A stretch of 64,000 nt of DNA from Xylogone sp. PMI_703 (Eukaryota > Ascomycota > Leotiomycetes), in the NCBI GenBank assembly GCA_021399445.1, contig JAJTUQ010000004.1:5146001-5210000 (forward strand), in the 5' to 3' direction. The translations under genes were made by a program, and so were the position numbers. Every line of letters begins with the position of its first letter. Position 1 is the first letter of the stretch. Shown piece after piece: positions 22,095 to 33,278 of the stretch. The notes under the pieces were generated by a model. It did no database searches and had not been told where the DNA came from. It saw only the letters and a program-made list of their open reading frames with translations.

Positions 22095-24080
22095 TAATTG
22101 CGTTATATTGAGAGAGGTTGTCGTTTCTACTACGTATGGCCGGAGGGGTTATATAGCTTACGGCTACGGCTCTCCTCCGGAATAGGTTTAGCTTACATGC
22201 ACGTGATAGGCACGTGCTGGTATGAACCAACAGTAAGGCATGAAGGTGGTAGTTCATTATCACTTCTTTTCCAGAGCTTGCGAAATGCCTTGTGACAGTC
22301 AGAGTGAAATAATATCGACTGAGGAGAAGAAGTGCATGTGTGACATCCCGGCCGAAGACAGAGTTGCCATCGTAGGGTTTCACTGCCAATATAGAGGTCT
22401 TGATGCTTTATATTTTCCTGCCCTATAGATGGCATCAAATATGAAGATGTATAGCCTTTGGCGACTGTGCAATCTAGAACTTTTTTCTGGAATCAGCATA
22501 ATTTCAAATATGGATCAATAGGTACAGAAATTACTCGAGACAATTCGCTCTCCTGGTTCCGGGATTTGCTGACAAAATATACAAGGCTTGTTATGAAGAG
22601 ATATATGTGAGGAGGGTGACATGTTGATTGGCGTGTTCTTGAAAGTTCTCCGTCAGATCATTTGCGTGCCCATATCCTCCGCTGTACAAGGTAATAGCTG
22701 CGTCCCAACATCAGGTAAATCATATGTGGCTCTTATAGAATGTCACGTAGGATGTTCGTATTCAACAAAAGTAAGAGGTTATGAGTGTGAGAACAAAAGG
22801 TTACCATATGTCACGTGAGCAAATGAAATTGTCGAAAGCACTGTCAGCAAACTGAGCTCGGTTACACTGTACCGGAGTGATCGCTCGTCAACCACCCAGG
22901 GGTTATTACAGTACACCCCTCTCCCCTAAATGTATCTCAGTAGGGCGGCATCTCGATTTAGTCTTAGAAGGTTCTGTCAGTTTCGATTGGCTGTACGCCC
23001 ATGCCGCCATAAAGACCCACTGACGTACATTTACACAGTAGAGAAGCAAAACCGGTCCTCCTTTCGCTTGGGCTTACTTAATAAAATATTTAATTCTACA
23101 TTTTTATTTATAACTTATAATATAGTTGCTAATCAAATCATAGTATTTATCGAAAGGGGAACCAAGTTTTGTAAGGGGATAAGGGTTTGGAATCAACGAC
23201 CCCTGGGTGGTTGGCGAGCGATTACAGTGCAACTGAGTGGGCCAACTAGAGCTACAGCGCTCAAATCCTCACCTGTAATCTTTACTACATCTTGACTCTT
23301 CAGACATACCAATTTACTTATCTCTTATCCACATATCTGTGCTATTAAAGACTCTAAAATATCTAATGTATTTTAAACGGCATTTTGTAACTATTATCAT
23401 GCTAATTATCTAACTAATCAGCTAAGCAGTGAGATATTTGCCCGAAAGCGAAGAGAAGCCAAGGAGTAAACAATACCAAGTACATAGAAAAATAAATACG
23501 AATATCAGGATCATTTGCAGTTAAGCATTCTCACGACTCAATTAATACCGTCAGCTTTGCTTCACAGCAACGTGACGACTAAATCTGTGGCCACCAAATG
23601 CAGTCAATGTAGAAAATCTTATCAATCATGCCTCAGTTCGGGAGGTCATACGCAGATTCCTGTAGTGTGATAGAGATCTTAGTGATAAATAGGTGGGTGG
23701 AACAGTTTTCTCTCTGCTAAGTGTATGATATCGTAATTAGATCTTTATTAAAAATTTATCTTACTAACGGGTTGCTCCACAGCTTAATACCCGGATTGAA
23801 GTTTGTACAAAGGTAGGACATGTTAACCATGTCAGAAAACGACATAGGATAAGCGTACAGGGACGACGAATCCTCAAACCTACAAAACGCCAGATCCAAC
23901 AAAACAAAAAGCGCCGCGCTATGTACAATCGAAAAACTTTCTCCCCAAGCCAATGATTTTTAACCCCCCGGACCAGTAGCTCCAACAGGGAAAAGAAATT
24001 GCCCCCTGAGCCATAACACCACGTCCTCAATTCTTGCAATCATGTCTCGTTAAACTCTTTAGAATATAACATCATTTCCT
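22095..24080. other. AT-rich intergenic stretch, 2 kb
   Basis: No credible gene. AT-richness is strongest at 23080-23160 and 23330-23420. Overlapping short frames at 22098-22438 on both strands look accidental. May contain the missing first exon of the F-box-related gene near its left end. The right end should hold the ynd1 3' UTR. Confidence 0.4.
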
Positions 24081-26320
24081 TTACATCTCTTCCAATGGCG
24101 TCATGAGTGGGCTCTTCATCCTCGTCGGGCTACCTGTTCGGCTCCTGCGACCGGCTCCGAGCATCTGCACGTTCGAATTAAGTCGCTCTCTACTTTCGGT
24201 TCTCACGACCAGCCCACTCCTATCCATAGCATTAGGAAGTCCACCATTGTTGATACCGAGGCCTACTACCGGTGCGTTCTCGAAGAAATTGCCCTTTTCA
24301 TAGCTGCTGACGTTCAGTTTTGGGGTTGCAAGCCCGGACGATCTACCTGCTCGGGAGGAGTCGCTACTATCCGAGTGGTCATTCTCGTCTGAATCAGCCT
24401 CACATAGTTCAAATTCCTGAGCAGCTTCCGGATCTTCCATTACACGGTCGTAGTTTCCTGAACTTCTACCAAATAATTTGCTTGCAAAGCCGCGGTTAGG
24501 CTTCCGAGGACTGCCTGGCCTTCTGCTGCGGCGGAAGGTAGATTGTAATTTGGTGTAAAATCGCATCCTTCGGTCGCGTCGTCGGAAAAGGTAACCAACA
24601 ACCACCACAATAATGATGAAGAGAAATAATCCAGAAGAAGATCTCTCATGGGCCTCTTCGATCAAATCATCAACTTCATCGGACCAATCACCATCTCCGT
24701 CACCAGGCACAAGGCTTGAATTTGATCCTGCGAATTGGAAATCGGGGGGAATGCCAGCTACGTTGCTACCGAAACCAACGGGTAGAGCGTGATCACTGGG
24801 TGGGATTTGACCAGCAGCGTAAAGAACCATCTTGCCCAAGGTCCAACTCACTTCGGTGTCTTCGATCTTATCCACAGCCTGGAATGGATTCAAGAATGAT
24901 TTACCCTTTGAATGTTCCTGCACACCCTTGGTGACATTGATTTCTGGGCCTTTCGAGCTCTGTTCAATTCCAACACGAGGGATACCGATGCCATCATGAA
25001 GGACATTTATCAACCATGATGCTTTGAAGCAGACTTCCTGAGCCGTCTGCAGGTCGATCTTCCCGCCCCATTTCTCATCTTCAATGCCATCTTCGATCTC
25101 GTCCCAGTCTTGGCTGCAGAACTCTTTCACAAGTCGTTGGTATGAAGTATAGTCATAAGGCTTATCCCCTTGTGCCAGCGCAAATACACCGTGAGTCGTA
25201 TGCCAATATTCTGAGACGCCGACAAAATGATTAACCTCGAAATCAATGGCTGGTACGTGCTGCCCGTGCAATAGACAAGGTTCGTCCTCACATGGCGCAT
25301 GTTTGTCGAGTAATGGGTATGTTTGGCGCAAACATTCATTGAATACACCAGTACCGAGAAGTATGGGTTCCTTGCCGTGATGCTTGCCATTTCTATCTTC
25401 ATCATCATCGTCGTCGTCATCGTCATCTATTATCTTGCCATCTAGGGTAGTCTTGAGTCCAGAGGGCAAGCACGGATCAGGCAGTTCTTTGACATCATTC
25501 GAGGGAAGAGCATCCAGCATAGCATCCACATATCGCTGTCTCGCCTGGTTCACACCGAATCCCAGCCATGTAGTTGTAAAGACCTTATATTCCGAGGCAT
25601 GGCCATTCAATGTGCGCATTCGTAACAGCTTAAGATCATTGGCATGCTTCTCTGCCTCAGTAGAGTTCGGCGCAAAGGCGATCTGAGCAGATGCCCCACC
25701 CATGTCAAGAAACCCATACGTATGGTGCCCTTTGCCGTGCGCATGTTCTTCGGGAGAATCGAAGCCTCCCAGCAGGTAGTTGGCTGCGATCCATCCGTAA
25801 AGACCTTCTGTTTCTCCCGGAATAACCTGAATGTGTAGATCGCAGTCGGGCAAGGAGAAGTTCGAATTCTGCTGGGCGTAGGAGCAGATCTCATTTAACA
25901 CAGCCTTTTGCTGGACTTGGGGCAGCAATCTCATCCCAGCCGTGGCCATCAAGAATAAGGGGGTGTCGGAAACTTGGTCCTCGGGGACAATGGACAGCGC
26001 GTGGTCGAGGAGAGATTGCAGATGATCGGGCCCAACATCTCCAGGCCGTTCGCCAAAGGTGGATACTCCTGGGTTGATCTTCATGGTCCACTTCTTCTTG
26101 GTCTCCAGCTTCGGCAGGCTGTGCAACTTTACCTCATCGCCAGCAGCATCCTGCAGTGCTCTGGCACTATTAAGCCATCGATAAACGTAGACTCGGGTCC
26201 CTGACGAACCAGCGTCAAGGATGACCCCATATCTCCCTAAAACACGACGTTAGCAGACGAAACACAGCAGGGAAATAAGAGTTAAAGTAGTGCGAGAGGT
26301 CGCGACATACATTTACCCAT
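24081..26320 (-). CDS. ynd1: Golgi apyrase Ynd1 (GDA1/CD39 nucleoside phosphatase)
   Basis: Type I or doubly anchored Golgi enzyme that hydrolyses nucleoside di- and triphosphates in the lumen, keeping nucleotide-sugar transport and glycosylation running. Exon 1 is only 10 bp (26320-26311), a 74-bp intron follows, and exon 2 is 26236-24081; product 721 aa. The join reads MGKWRYGVILDAGSSGTRVY, giving apyrase conserved region 1 at residues 8-20. Further motifs: LFLMATAGMRLLP (ACR2), VIPGETEGLYGWIAANYLLG (ACR3) and TYGFLDMGGASAQIAF (ACR4). An acidic Asp run near 25400-25430 comes from a GAT/GAC microsatellite. A transmembrane segment (GLFLFIIIVVVVGYLF, about 537-553) precedes a basic, Ser-rich tail. 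Fits Ynd1 rather than soluble Gda1. Confidence 0.93.
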
Positions 26321-29060
26321 GGAAGACGACGGTGGAAGTTGCGAGTATTATCCCTAGGTGATACGTGAAAATTCCTCCGCGAACAACTCAATAGATCGAT
26401 ACAATACTTGTGCAGAATCAAAACACAGTCGAAATCGAAATCGAGAACAGCTTTGGTAGGTGGTCGCTAGTGCGAGGCTAGCTAACGCGCGGTCCAGTCC
26501 AGATAGGCCCTTCGACAGGTGACAATTAAGCTATGATAAGTAAAGGCGGAGTAGTAGGTAATAGGCGTCGCAGTTTTGAGAAGGCGATGTCATTGATTAA
26601 GGGGTTGTTGAGTTTTGAGACTCGAGAGATGAAACGACCGACGGATAGGATGTTTTGCGAACGAACGTGGAATTAGATGTGAGTAGCGATAGGACGACTC
26701 TGGAGGGTCACTAGATATTTCAGAATGATTTGCGCTATGAGGAGAGTATATTAGAGAATAGCACAGACGACGATAAGCATCGAGTCTTTGGCGGAGAAAA
26801 GGAAAAAAGGTACGAGTATTAGGGTAGAAGAGGGAGGAATGGAATGGGTGGATGGGAATGGATGATAACAGAAAAAGGTGCAATCTCGCCCTGGGGCGGG
26901 ATCATGGCGAGAGGCGTTGCACCGTGAAGGGGGTAGGAAAAGAGTGGGCCGTGCACCCTGGTTTTCTGGCGTTGCGGCTGGGCCCCAGCTCGTTTTTGCG
27001 AATCCTGCGAAAATGCACCAAAGCATCACTATGGGCTTAGCTGGCTGGCTTTTTCGGGAAATAATCTGAGTGCGGTAACTATCTGCAAGAATACGCGGGT
27101 TTCCCTCGGTGCACTTGACCTCGATTGTTGTACACAGCAGGTACAGTACTGTAGTTGCTGTACTCCATTCGATGGCTGTAGATTTTACGACAAAACGTCC
27201 TCACTTGATGCTTTAATTAACACAACTCGTATCACTGGAGGAGCATCCAGTGGCAGCCTGGGTGCCTGACTTTGCTCAGGCCACGACTTGTGATTGTGGC
27301 GGTTGTGCGTCGCCTTATCTATTGTGCTCAGTTCGATTCTTGATTGTGACGATTTCGTCGGCGTCTATGCATGTCCATCAAGTCTTGGACTGGCAGTCAA
27401 TAATACTACGCTGTACAAATATTTGCAACGCCGGTGAATGTTGCGCCATGGATCACGGGACCACGGAAGAGAGCTGCTAGTCAGACCACGCAGCTTCAAC
27501 CCGTGGCTGTCTCCATAGAGACCATACGGTGCAAACTGGATCGTGGTTTGATATCGGGGGAGCTAAAAATATCGCACTCTCCACAGTTGGTGCTGTCTAC
27601 AAGTACAGTACTGTACAAGTACCCTAGTACCGTAAAAGCAGAGGCTTGTGTGCCTTGGATGTTCATGCACTCTCCCGGTCTTCGCCAGCCGTCAGCCATT
27701 CGCACAGCCAGACGGAGGCTGCTGCTGATGCAACTTATGCAACCTCTGGCCACGCACACGCAATGCTCACAACGTACAGAGGCAGAAACACCAAATGCTT
27801 CGCTCATGGGCTGGCAGCTATCGGCATCCTTTCGCACATAAAACGAGTCTAACAACGCGCTAGGCCCTAGATGCAAATCAGCGACAGTTACAGGAAGGTC
27901 TTGATCCTGCGTTCACAGTGGTGAGCAAGCTGGCAAGCAGCCAAAAATTCCCTGACCAAAAGACCTCATGCTTTGGGATCAGCAACACGAGGGACTGGAC
28001 TGTACCGTACTGTATTGTGCTGTACCGTATTGTGCTGTACCGTATTGTGCTGTACCGTATTGTGCTGTACCGTATTGTGCTGTACCGTATTGTGCTGTAC
28101 CGTATTGTGCTGTACCGTATTGTGCTGTAGGGGACCATCACATCCCACCACCAAACCCCACCACGGAGAGGAATACGGATGTGGCACCGCATCTCCTTAT
28201 CGCGGACCGCCGGGTGTGATAGGCCACCACTCTCCAGGCCGGGCCTCAGCCTTGTTTGCTTCCCCTTAGCGATCACTTCCACCCACAGCCAATGGGACTT
28301 GCGGCTGTTGTGGTTGATTCGATTGCTCCGACGACAGCTGGGCAGCTGGGTTACCCGCACAACGCATGTTGCTGATTCACACTAAAAGACCCTAGAGTAC
28401 TCCGTACAGCGCTGTCTAACTTAGTGGTGAGAAATAATATGTCTCCTTACTACAACGCAGTAGTCTTAAACCATCATGACGAGCATGGGAATCAGTTTCA
28501 TCGAACGAAGTTAAACACACCGGCAAGCTGCAGGAATCCGCCGACTGGCAACGCAAGCAATGATGTCATTGAGGGGAGAGCTATCCGGGACGAGGTCGCA
28601 TCCGTCATGTACCTCCGTACCATACTTTATATTACCCCACCAATTGATTGCCTTGGTTCCTTCCGGCTTGCATGATACCTTGCCATTCGTACCAAGATGT
28701 CCATTAGCCGCCAGACCATGTATCCTCAAGAAAACAATTGTATTATTGGGTGATTCGTTACCTCCGTAGAGCAACAACAACAACATTTGGATATTTAGTT
28801 CGAGCAACCTTAATATAAGTTATGTATATGTGCCTATTCCCATTCACTATCTCACGTCCTCAGCTGGTTGCAATGCCTATAGCTACCTGAATAAACGTAT
28901 AAGCTGGGCTAACCAGCGAATTGGTTTCATTTCAATGATAGAATTTTTGGATGGGTTGCCCATTATTGCTTGTTTGCATGTTGTACATCGTTGAGTGCAT
29001 ATTCGGCACCGATCCAGGACGCTGAGCAACTAGTCTGATGTCAGTACTGGCTGCTCTATT
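26321..29060. other. Gene-free 2.7 kb with palindromes and a minisatellite
   Basis: Upstream of ynd1, whose minus-strand leader (26590-26880) is pyrimidine-rich and therefore open in several frames. From 27120 to 28130 the DNA is dotted with TACAGTACTGTA-type palindromes (27142-27153 and 27604-27615) and then carries a 15-bp tandem array. Many overlapping frames here on both strands are by-products of the repeat and of base bias. I see no gene. Confidence 0.5.
28001..28130. repeat. 15-bp minisatellite, unit TGTACCGTATTGTGC
   Basis: Seven perfect copies from 28021 to 28125, preceded by a variant copy with a five-base insertion (28001-28020) and ending in a truncated TGTAG. Because the unit length is a multiple of three and contains no stop in any frame, all six frames are open through the array. 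This explains long spurious frames on both strands. The half-site TGTAC(C/T)GTA is shared with the palindromes nearby. Confidence 0.95.
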
Positions 29061-30394
29061 TCAGTTCATAGGGGGAACCCCAGGAGCACCTCTTGATCTT
29101 ATCGTCGGGCGTGCAAATCCGCCGACAGATGTGCCCACTGGATTGCTCACTTTAACTCCAGCACTCATGCCATAACCAGCCAGTCCGGGCATGGCTGACC
29201 CGCTATTGATCTGTCCACCTAGTGGAGGGCGGTTTGGAGTACTTCTCCGTTGCGACTGCATAGCTCTTGCAGGATTGCTCTGTTGAGTATGCTCCAATCC
29301 AGGATAAGTAGTAGCTCCTAAGGGACGACGATGACTTGATGGCGTCTCTATAGGTCTATTCTCTAAACAAGAAAAATATTAGAATAATGTGACAATGAAA
29401 TCGGAATTCGTTGACATACGGCGTATATTTTCCTTCCCAAACCTTCCCCATGTCTCAACACCTTTCCCTAGTTCCTGATTTCTTTGGTTGACCATGGATA
29501 TTGTCTCGGGGGGATTGATGGGAAACATCGGGACATTTCTATGTGGATTTGGCAAAGGCGTTGACATATCCCTGACCTGAGACAAACCAGCCGTGTTCTC
29601 TATAACTGAGCCACCAGTAGCCAAAGCTTGTACGTTGTTTTCCGCTGCACAAGAAGCGGCATGTTGTACTTGCCCTAACATCTCCCGGCGTTTCAACTTG
29701 TCGTAAAGCTCCTGTGTCTGTAGATGCTTGCGACTTTTCTCTCGAAAGGCCTGCGCAAGTTCCTCGTTCTTGCGTCTCAGATTCTCTTGGTCTAGCTGAA
29801 GACCTGAGAGGAAATTAGTCAGTTATATAAGACAGCTTTCTTACAGCCATACTAGACAACTTGTTCTGGAGAGCTGTTATCTCGCTATTTGCATCATGAA
29901 CCAGCTTATCCACTTGCATGCTGAGGGCTGAATATTTGTCAGTTAGATTCTTTGCCAGATACCCTTGATAGACTCTGAAGAAATGTCAGCTCGATCAAAT
30001 TGCGCTTCCAGGAAGTAGAATCTGAACCAACATCTCTTGCGTAGTCTGATATGCCCAGAAACTCATTGCCCTCCCAGCACACTCCATTATTATACTCGGG
30101 CTCAGCCCACTCAAGACGCTGGTCTTATAATCTTCTGTAGGATTGAGCCTTGTCACAACCACGTCGTCGGGGTTCGTCAGTTGCATGTCACATGCGGGAC
30201 AGACTACGCGTCTGGATTCATTTTGGCCAGCTAGCTGACAGCGATTGGAGCAGTCAATGCAAAATATGTGACTGCGGATATTAGGTTTAAATTGGCAAAC
30301 TGTAGAGATGGCATTACCTGCAGGTTGTGACGACAGCATGGTCATTTAGTTCCTTCCTACACTCCAAGGAATTGCATCGTAATGTATAATCCAT
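29061..30394 (-). CDS. hei10: HEI10-type RING E3 ligase (meiotic crossover factor)
   Basis: Homologue of CCNB1IP1/HEI10, a RING ligase that loads on the synaptonemal complex and marks crossover sites in meiosis; also studied in Sordaria. Five exons by reading: 30394-30318, 30271-30032, 29974-29845, 29795-29420 and 29362-29061; product 374 aa. Joins keep frame and give VVTTCSHIFCIDCSNRC, TTQEIVYQGYLAKNL, SSMALDQENLRRKN and NIRQNRPIETP. Seen: N-terminal RING (CNSLECRKEL, CSHIFCIDCSNRC, VVCPACDMQL), the conserved GLSPSIIMECAGRAMSFWAY, a long coiled coil (DKYSALSMQVDKLVHDANSE onward) and a basic, Pro/Gly-rich tail. No competing assignment fits this domain order. Expected to be expressed only in sexual development. 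Confidence 0.92.
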
Positions 30395-31796
30395 TACAAG
30401 GCACTCGAAGTCGCAGCAATGAAGAGCATTGAGAATCTAAAAAATCCATCATGTTGTGACATTCGAAAATCCAGAGATGTACGGTTGGTTGCCACACTTG
30501 TTAGCCCCTATTGTCCAAAGGAGGCAGGCACACCCCGCGGGTAAACATATAGGCGAGGACCATGTCGAAATTATACCCAAACCATCATAGAAAGAGCTCT
30601 CTTTCAATATTAGTAGTTTTATTGGAGGCACATAGCTTCAATTCTACTGCAGTGCAGGGATAAGATACAGTTCCACTCACTTAGCACCACGGATGTATTC
30701 CAGTCAGCACATCATTACGGAGATACTCCGTACTTCGCCAATATCCATTCTATGATTCTCCTCGCGAAGCTTCCAAAAAAGGTCCAGAAACGCTTGCCAA
30801 TCCTACTATATCTACAGCATTCACATTATTTTCTTGGTATCAAAAACATGTAAGAATGGGCCCATACCCTACAACACTCTGAAAAGAGGCTGTGACAATT
30901 ACCATATCCGAGTGACATCGAGTCTGCACAGGTACAACAAGCACACAGCTGTAGAGATGAAGATATTATCATAAAAATAAGTCGATCACCAATCTTCTAT
31001 GTTAATAAACATTTTGAAACAGTGCTTATTGAACAGTACGCCAAAATAGCCGGCAGCTGGGTGCTTGTGAGAATGTAGAAACGAATGTATTGTGTTTGGC
31101 ACATCCATATGGAAGCATTAATGTCACTAGGATGAAGATACTACAAAATCGAACCAATCGTTTAGGACTTTAAACAATCAGCTTCAAAATGCGGAAAGTT
31201 CTGGAGGGATTCATTATTAAGCGGGACGGGCCGTTCCGCCTAACCCCCCTTGGCAACCTCGAGCCAATTTGACAGCCAGACTTCTCAGCCGCAATAAGTT
31301 TGCACAAATCGAATATTATCGCCAATAAAGCAGCCATGCAGCAGATCGACATATGCTTGCTTTCTTGGGCTCATTTCCCCCAGTGCCAAGCCCGTTAATC
31401 ATTACGCTAGAAGTAATGTGACGTACATCGACCTCCGCTGATTTGGAATCGTATTTGTTACGGGTTTCTGATCTTGAACATGCCTGAGATCTTTCACAGG
31501 GTAATATTACGATCTGCTAAATGTAGGTTTACTTCGAAATCCAAGCCCCGCTGCTAAAATTGCTCCTAATTTACTCTGTAGGTAACAGTGCTGGCACTGA
31601 GGAATCAGTTACACATGGTGATTGTTGGGTTAAGGAAAGTAGTAAGCACTTAATTCAATACCAAACGAAAACTCAAAGCTTGAAAATGCGAAGCATAAAT
31701 CTAATATCATTAAACATCTAAACGTCAATACTCATATAGAATCTATCTCGGAATATAATCAAGTACACCACCTAAACTCCTAGAAATGCATCACAC
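30395..31796. other. Intergenic, 1.4 kb
   Basis: Between the hei10 start and the 3' end of the aspartic protease gene. Contains an inverted-looking CGGAGATACTCCGTAC near 30718-30733, a motif type common in such genomes. No gene or repeat array seen. Confidence 0.4.
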
Positions 31797-33278
31797 TTAT
31801 TCTACTGAATAAGGAATCCGAGGGGCAAAGCGCATCTCAGCAGCACCAATATCAAATACAGCCAATACATTGTTCAACCAGGTGGCACCCAAGATAAATG
31901 GACCGTCCTCTGATGGCGACGGTTGCACACCTAAGGGGCAGTTGCCGCCCAAGCCTGTAGTAAAGTCCGGATCGTTGATAATCAGGTCTTCAGGTGACAT
32001 ATAGAATGTTTGATCACCGACGGTTACGCCAAATACCGCTGCTGGGGTGTCGCATGGGACGACGTAGAGCCCACCAGAGGCAGAAATGACGGCTGGTTCA
32101 ACCTCAAATTGCTCATAAAGGGCCTGGACAACCGGAGCAGGCAAATCAGTGAGAGTGGTTCCGCTGTCAACAATGACAGGGAAGTTGCTCGTAGCATTGC
32201 TGTCAGCAGCTCGACGGCTGTGGCCATGGGCAAGACGAGTCCACTTGCTTTCTCTAACTTTGATGTCGCGGGTAGACTTAATACCAGAATTAGCGCCACG
32301 CTTGTTAAGGGAACCATTTGGTCCGACAACATAGTTATCCGCAATCATTGTATAGTATGTGAAGTTGGTAGAGCGGATTTGGTCTCCACGATTACCGATA
32401 TCTACAATCAGGATTGGAGTGCTTGAGAACTGTGGCACGACTGGGACATCTGGCAAGCCACCCAGAGCAAAGACACCGCCAGTTCTTCGCTGCAGGGCTA
32501 GGCTAAACAGAGGTGCCGTAAGTTTCTCTTGGAAGATGTTGGTAAACAGGTTGTTATATGGACGGACAGTGAGGTTGGTATCCTGGCCGACTGCTGTCTC
32601 ATTTCCCAGATAAGCACTAGTGAGCGCAGGATAGGCCAGTCCGATCAGACCACTGGCGTTGTTGGCGCCGGGAAAGCTCACAATGTTGGCGACGGACAAC
32701 TCTTGTTGGGCGACAGTAATACCAGCCAAGGTTACCGCATCGTAACCTATGGGGCCGAGGGCATACTGTTGGCTACCATAGCTCACAAACAGATGTCGAT
32801 CTGGGATTAGACCGCCAGAGAATGGGGCACCCTCGAAAAGGGTCTGAATACCGCAGACGTCTCTACTTTGCTCAGTAAAGTTCGCTGAGAAGCATCTGTA
32901 ATCCTCCCCCGCCACCCACAGATCACTAGAACCAGTGTCAAAGATGACATTGAACTTCTGTGTCCCAATCTCGACTTCAGCGCTGAGTTCTCCACCCGAG
33001 AGAACTGCTCCTAGGTATTCCTGGCCGAACTCAGAGAAAGGCGTATTCATAGTGTATCGACGGCGGAGCGGACCTAGAGGGTTGGACCTCCGAGTCTGGC
33101 GATGGTTGCGTTGTAACTCGACAGTATGAGGAGTTATGACATTTGGACTCGGCCCCTGGAAGGGAACTGGCGATCGGGCTCGTAGGGAGACATCGGATGT
33201 GCGTTTATGCTTGGGAAAGGGGCTAGCAGTGGCCAGGAGGGCTTGCAAGAGCACCGCAGTAAAGAATGATAACTTCAT
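31797..33278 (-). CDS. Secreted aspartic protease (peptidase family A1)
   Basis: Intronless, 493 aa. Seen: signal peptide (MKLSFFTAVLLQALLATAS), a basic propeptide to about residue 75 with dibasic sites (LRRRYTMNT) where processing could occur, and two active-site motifs, DTGSSDLWVA (Asp114) and VDSGTTLTDLP (Asp371). The flap region has FVSYGSQQYALGPIGYDAV. Many N-x-S/T sites suggest glycosylation. A basic insert of about 40 residues between 325 and 360 (LNKRGANSGI, GHSRRAADS), just before the second catalytic Asp, is unusual and may be a processing loop. There is no clear GPI tail, so secretion into the medium is likely. Close fungal relatives are yapsin/candidapepsin-like proteases. Confidence 0.9.
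   Translation of the reverse strand: MKLSFFTAVLLQALLATASPFPKHKRTSDVSLRARSPVPFQGPSPNVITPHTVELQRNHRQTRRSNPLGPLRRRYTMNTPFSEFGQEYLGAVLSGGELSAEVEIGTQKFNVIFDTGSSDLWVAGEDYRCFSANFTEQSRDVCGIQTLFEGAPFSGGLIPDRHLFVSYGSQQYALGPIGYDAVTLAGITVAQQELSVANIVSFPGANNASGLIGLAYPALTSAYLGNETAVGQDTNLTVRPYNNLFTNIFQEKLTAPLFSLALQRRTGGVFALGGLPDVPVVPQFSSTPILIVDIGNRGDQIRSTNFTYYTMIADNYVVGPNGSLNKRGANSGIKSTRDIKVRESKWTRLAHGHSRRAADSNATSNFPVIVDSGTTLTDLPAPVVQALYEQFEVEPAVISASGGLYVVPCDTPAAVFGVTVGDQTFYMSPEDLIINDPDFTTGLGGNCPLGVQPSPSEDGPFILGATWLNNVLAVFDIGAAEMRFAPRIPYSVE

Noticed and set aside
28001..28130. Tandem array as CRISPR
   Set aside because: Units are contiguous with no spacers, and the genome is eukaryotic.
27878..28360. 160-codon minus frame with a repeated pentapeptide
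   Set aside because: It is the 15-bp minisatellite read in one of six open frames.
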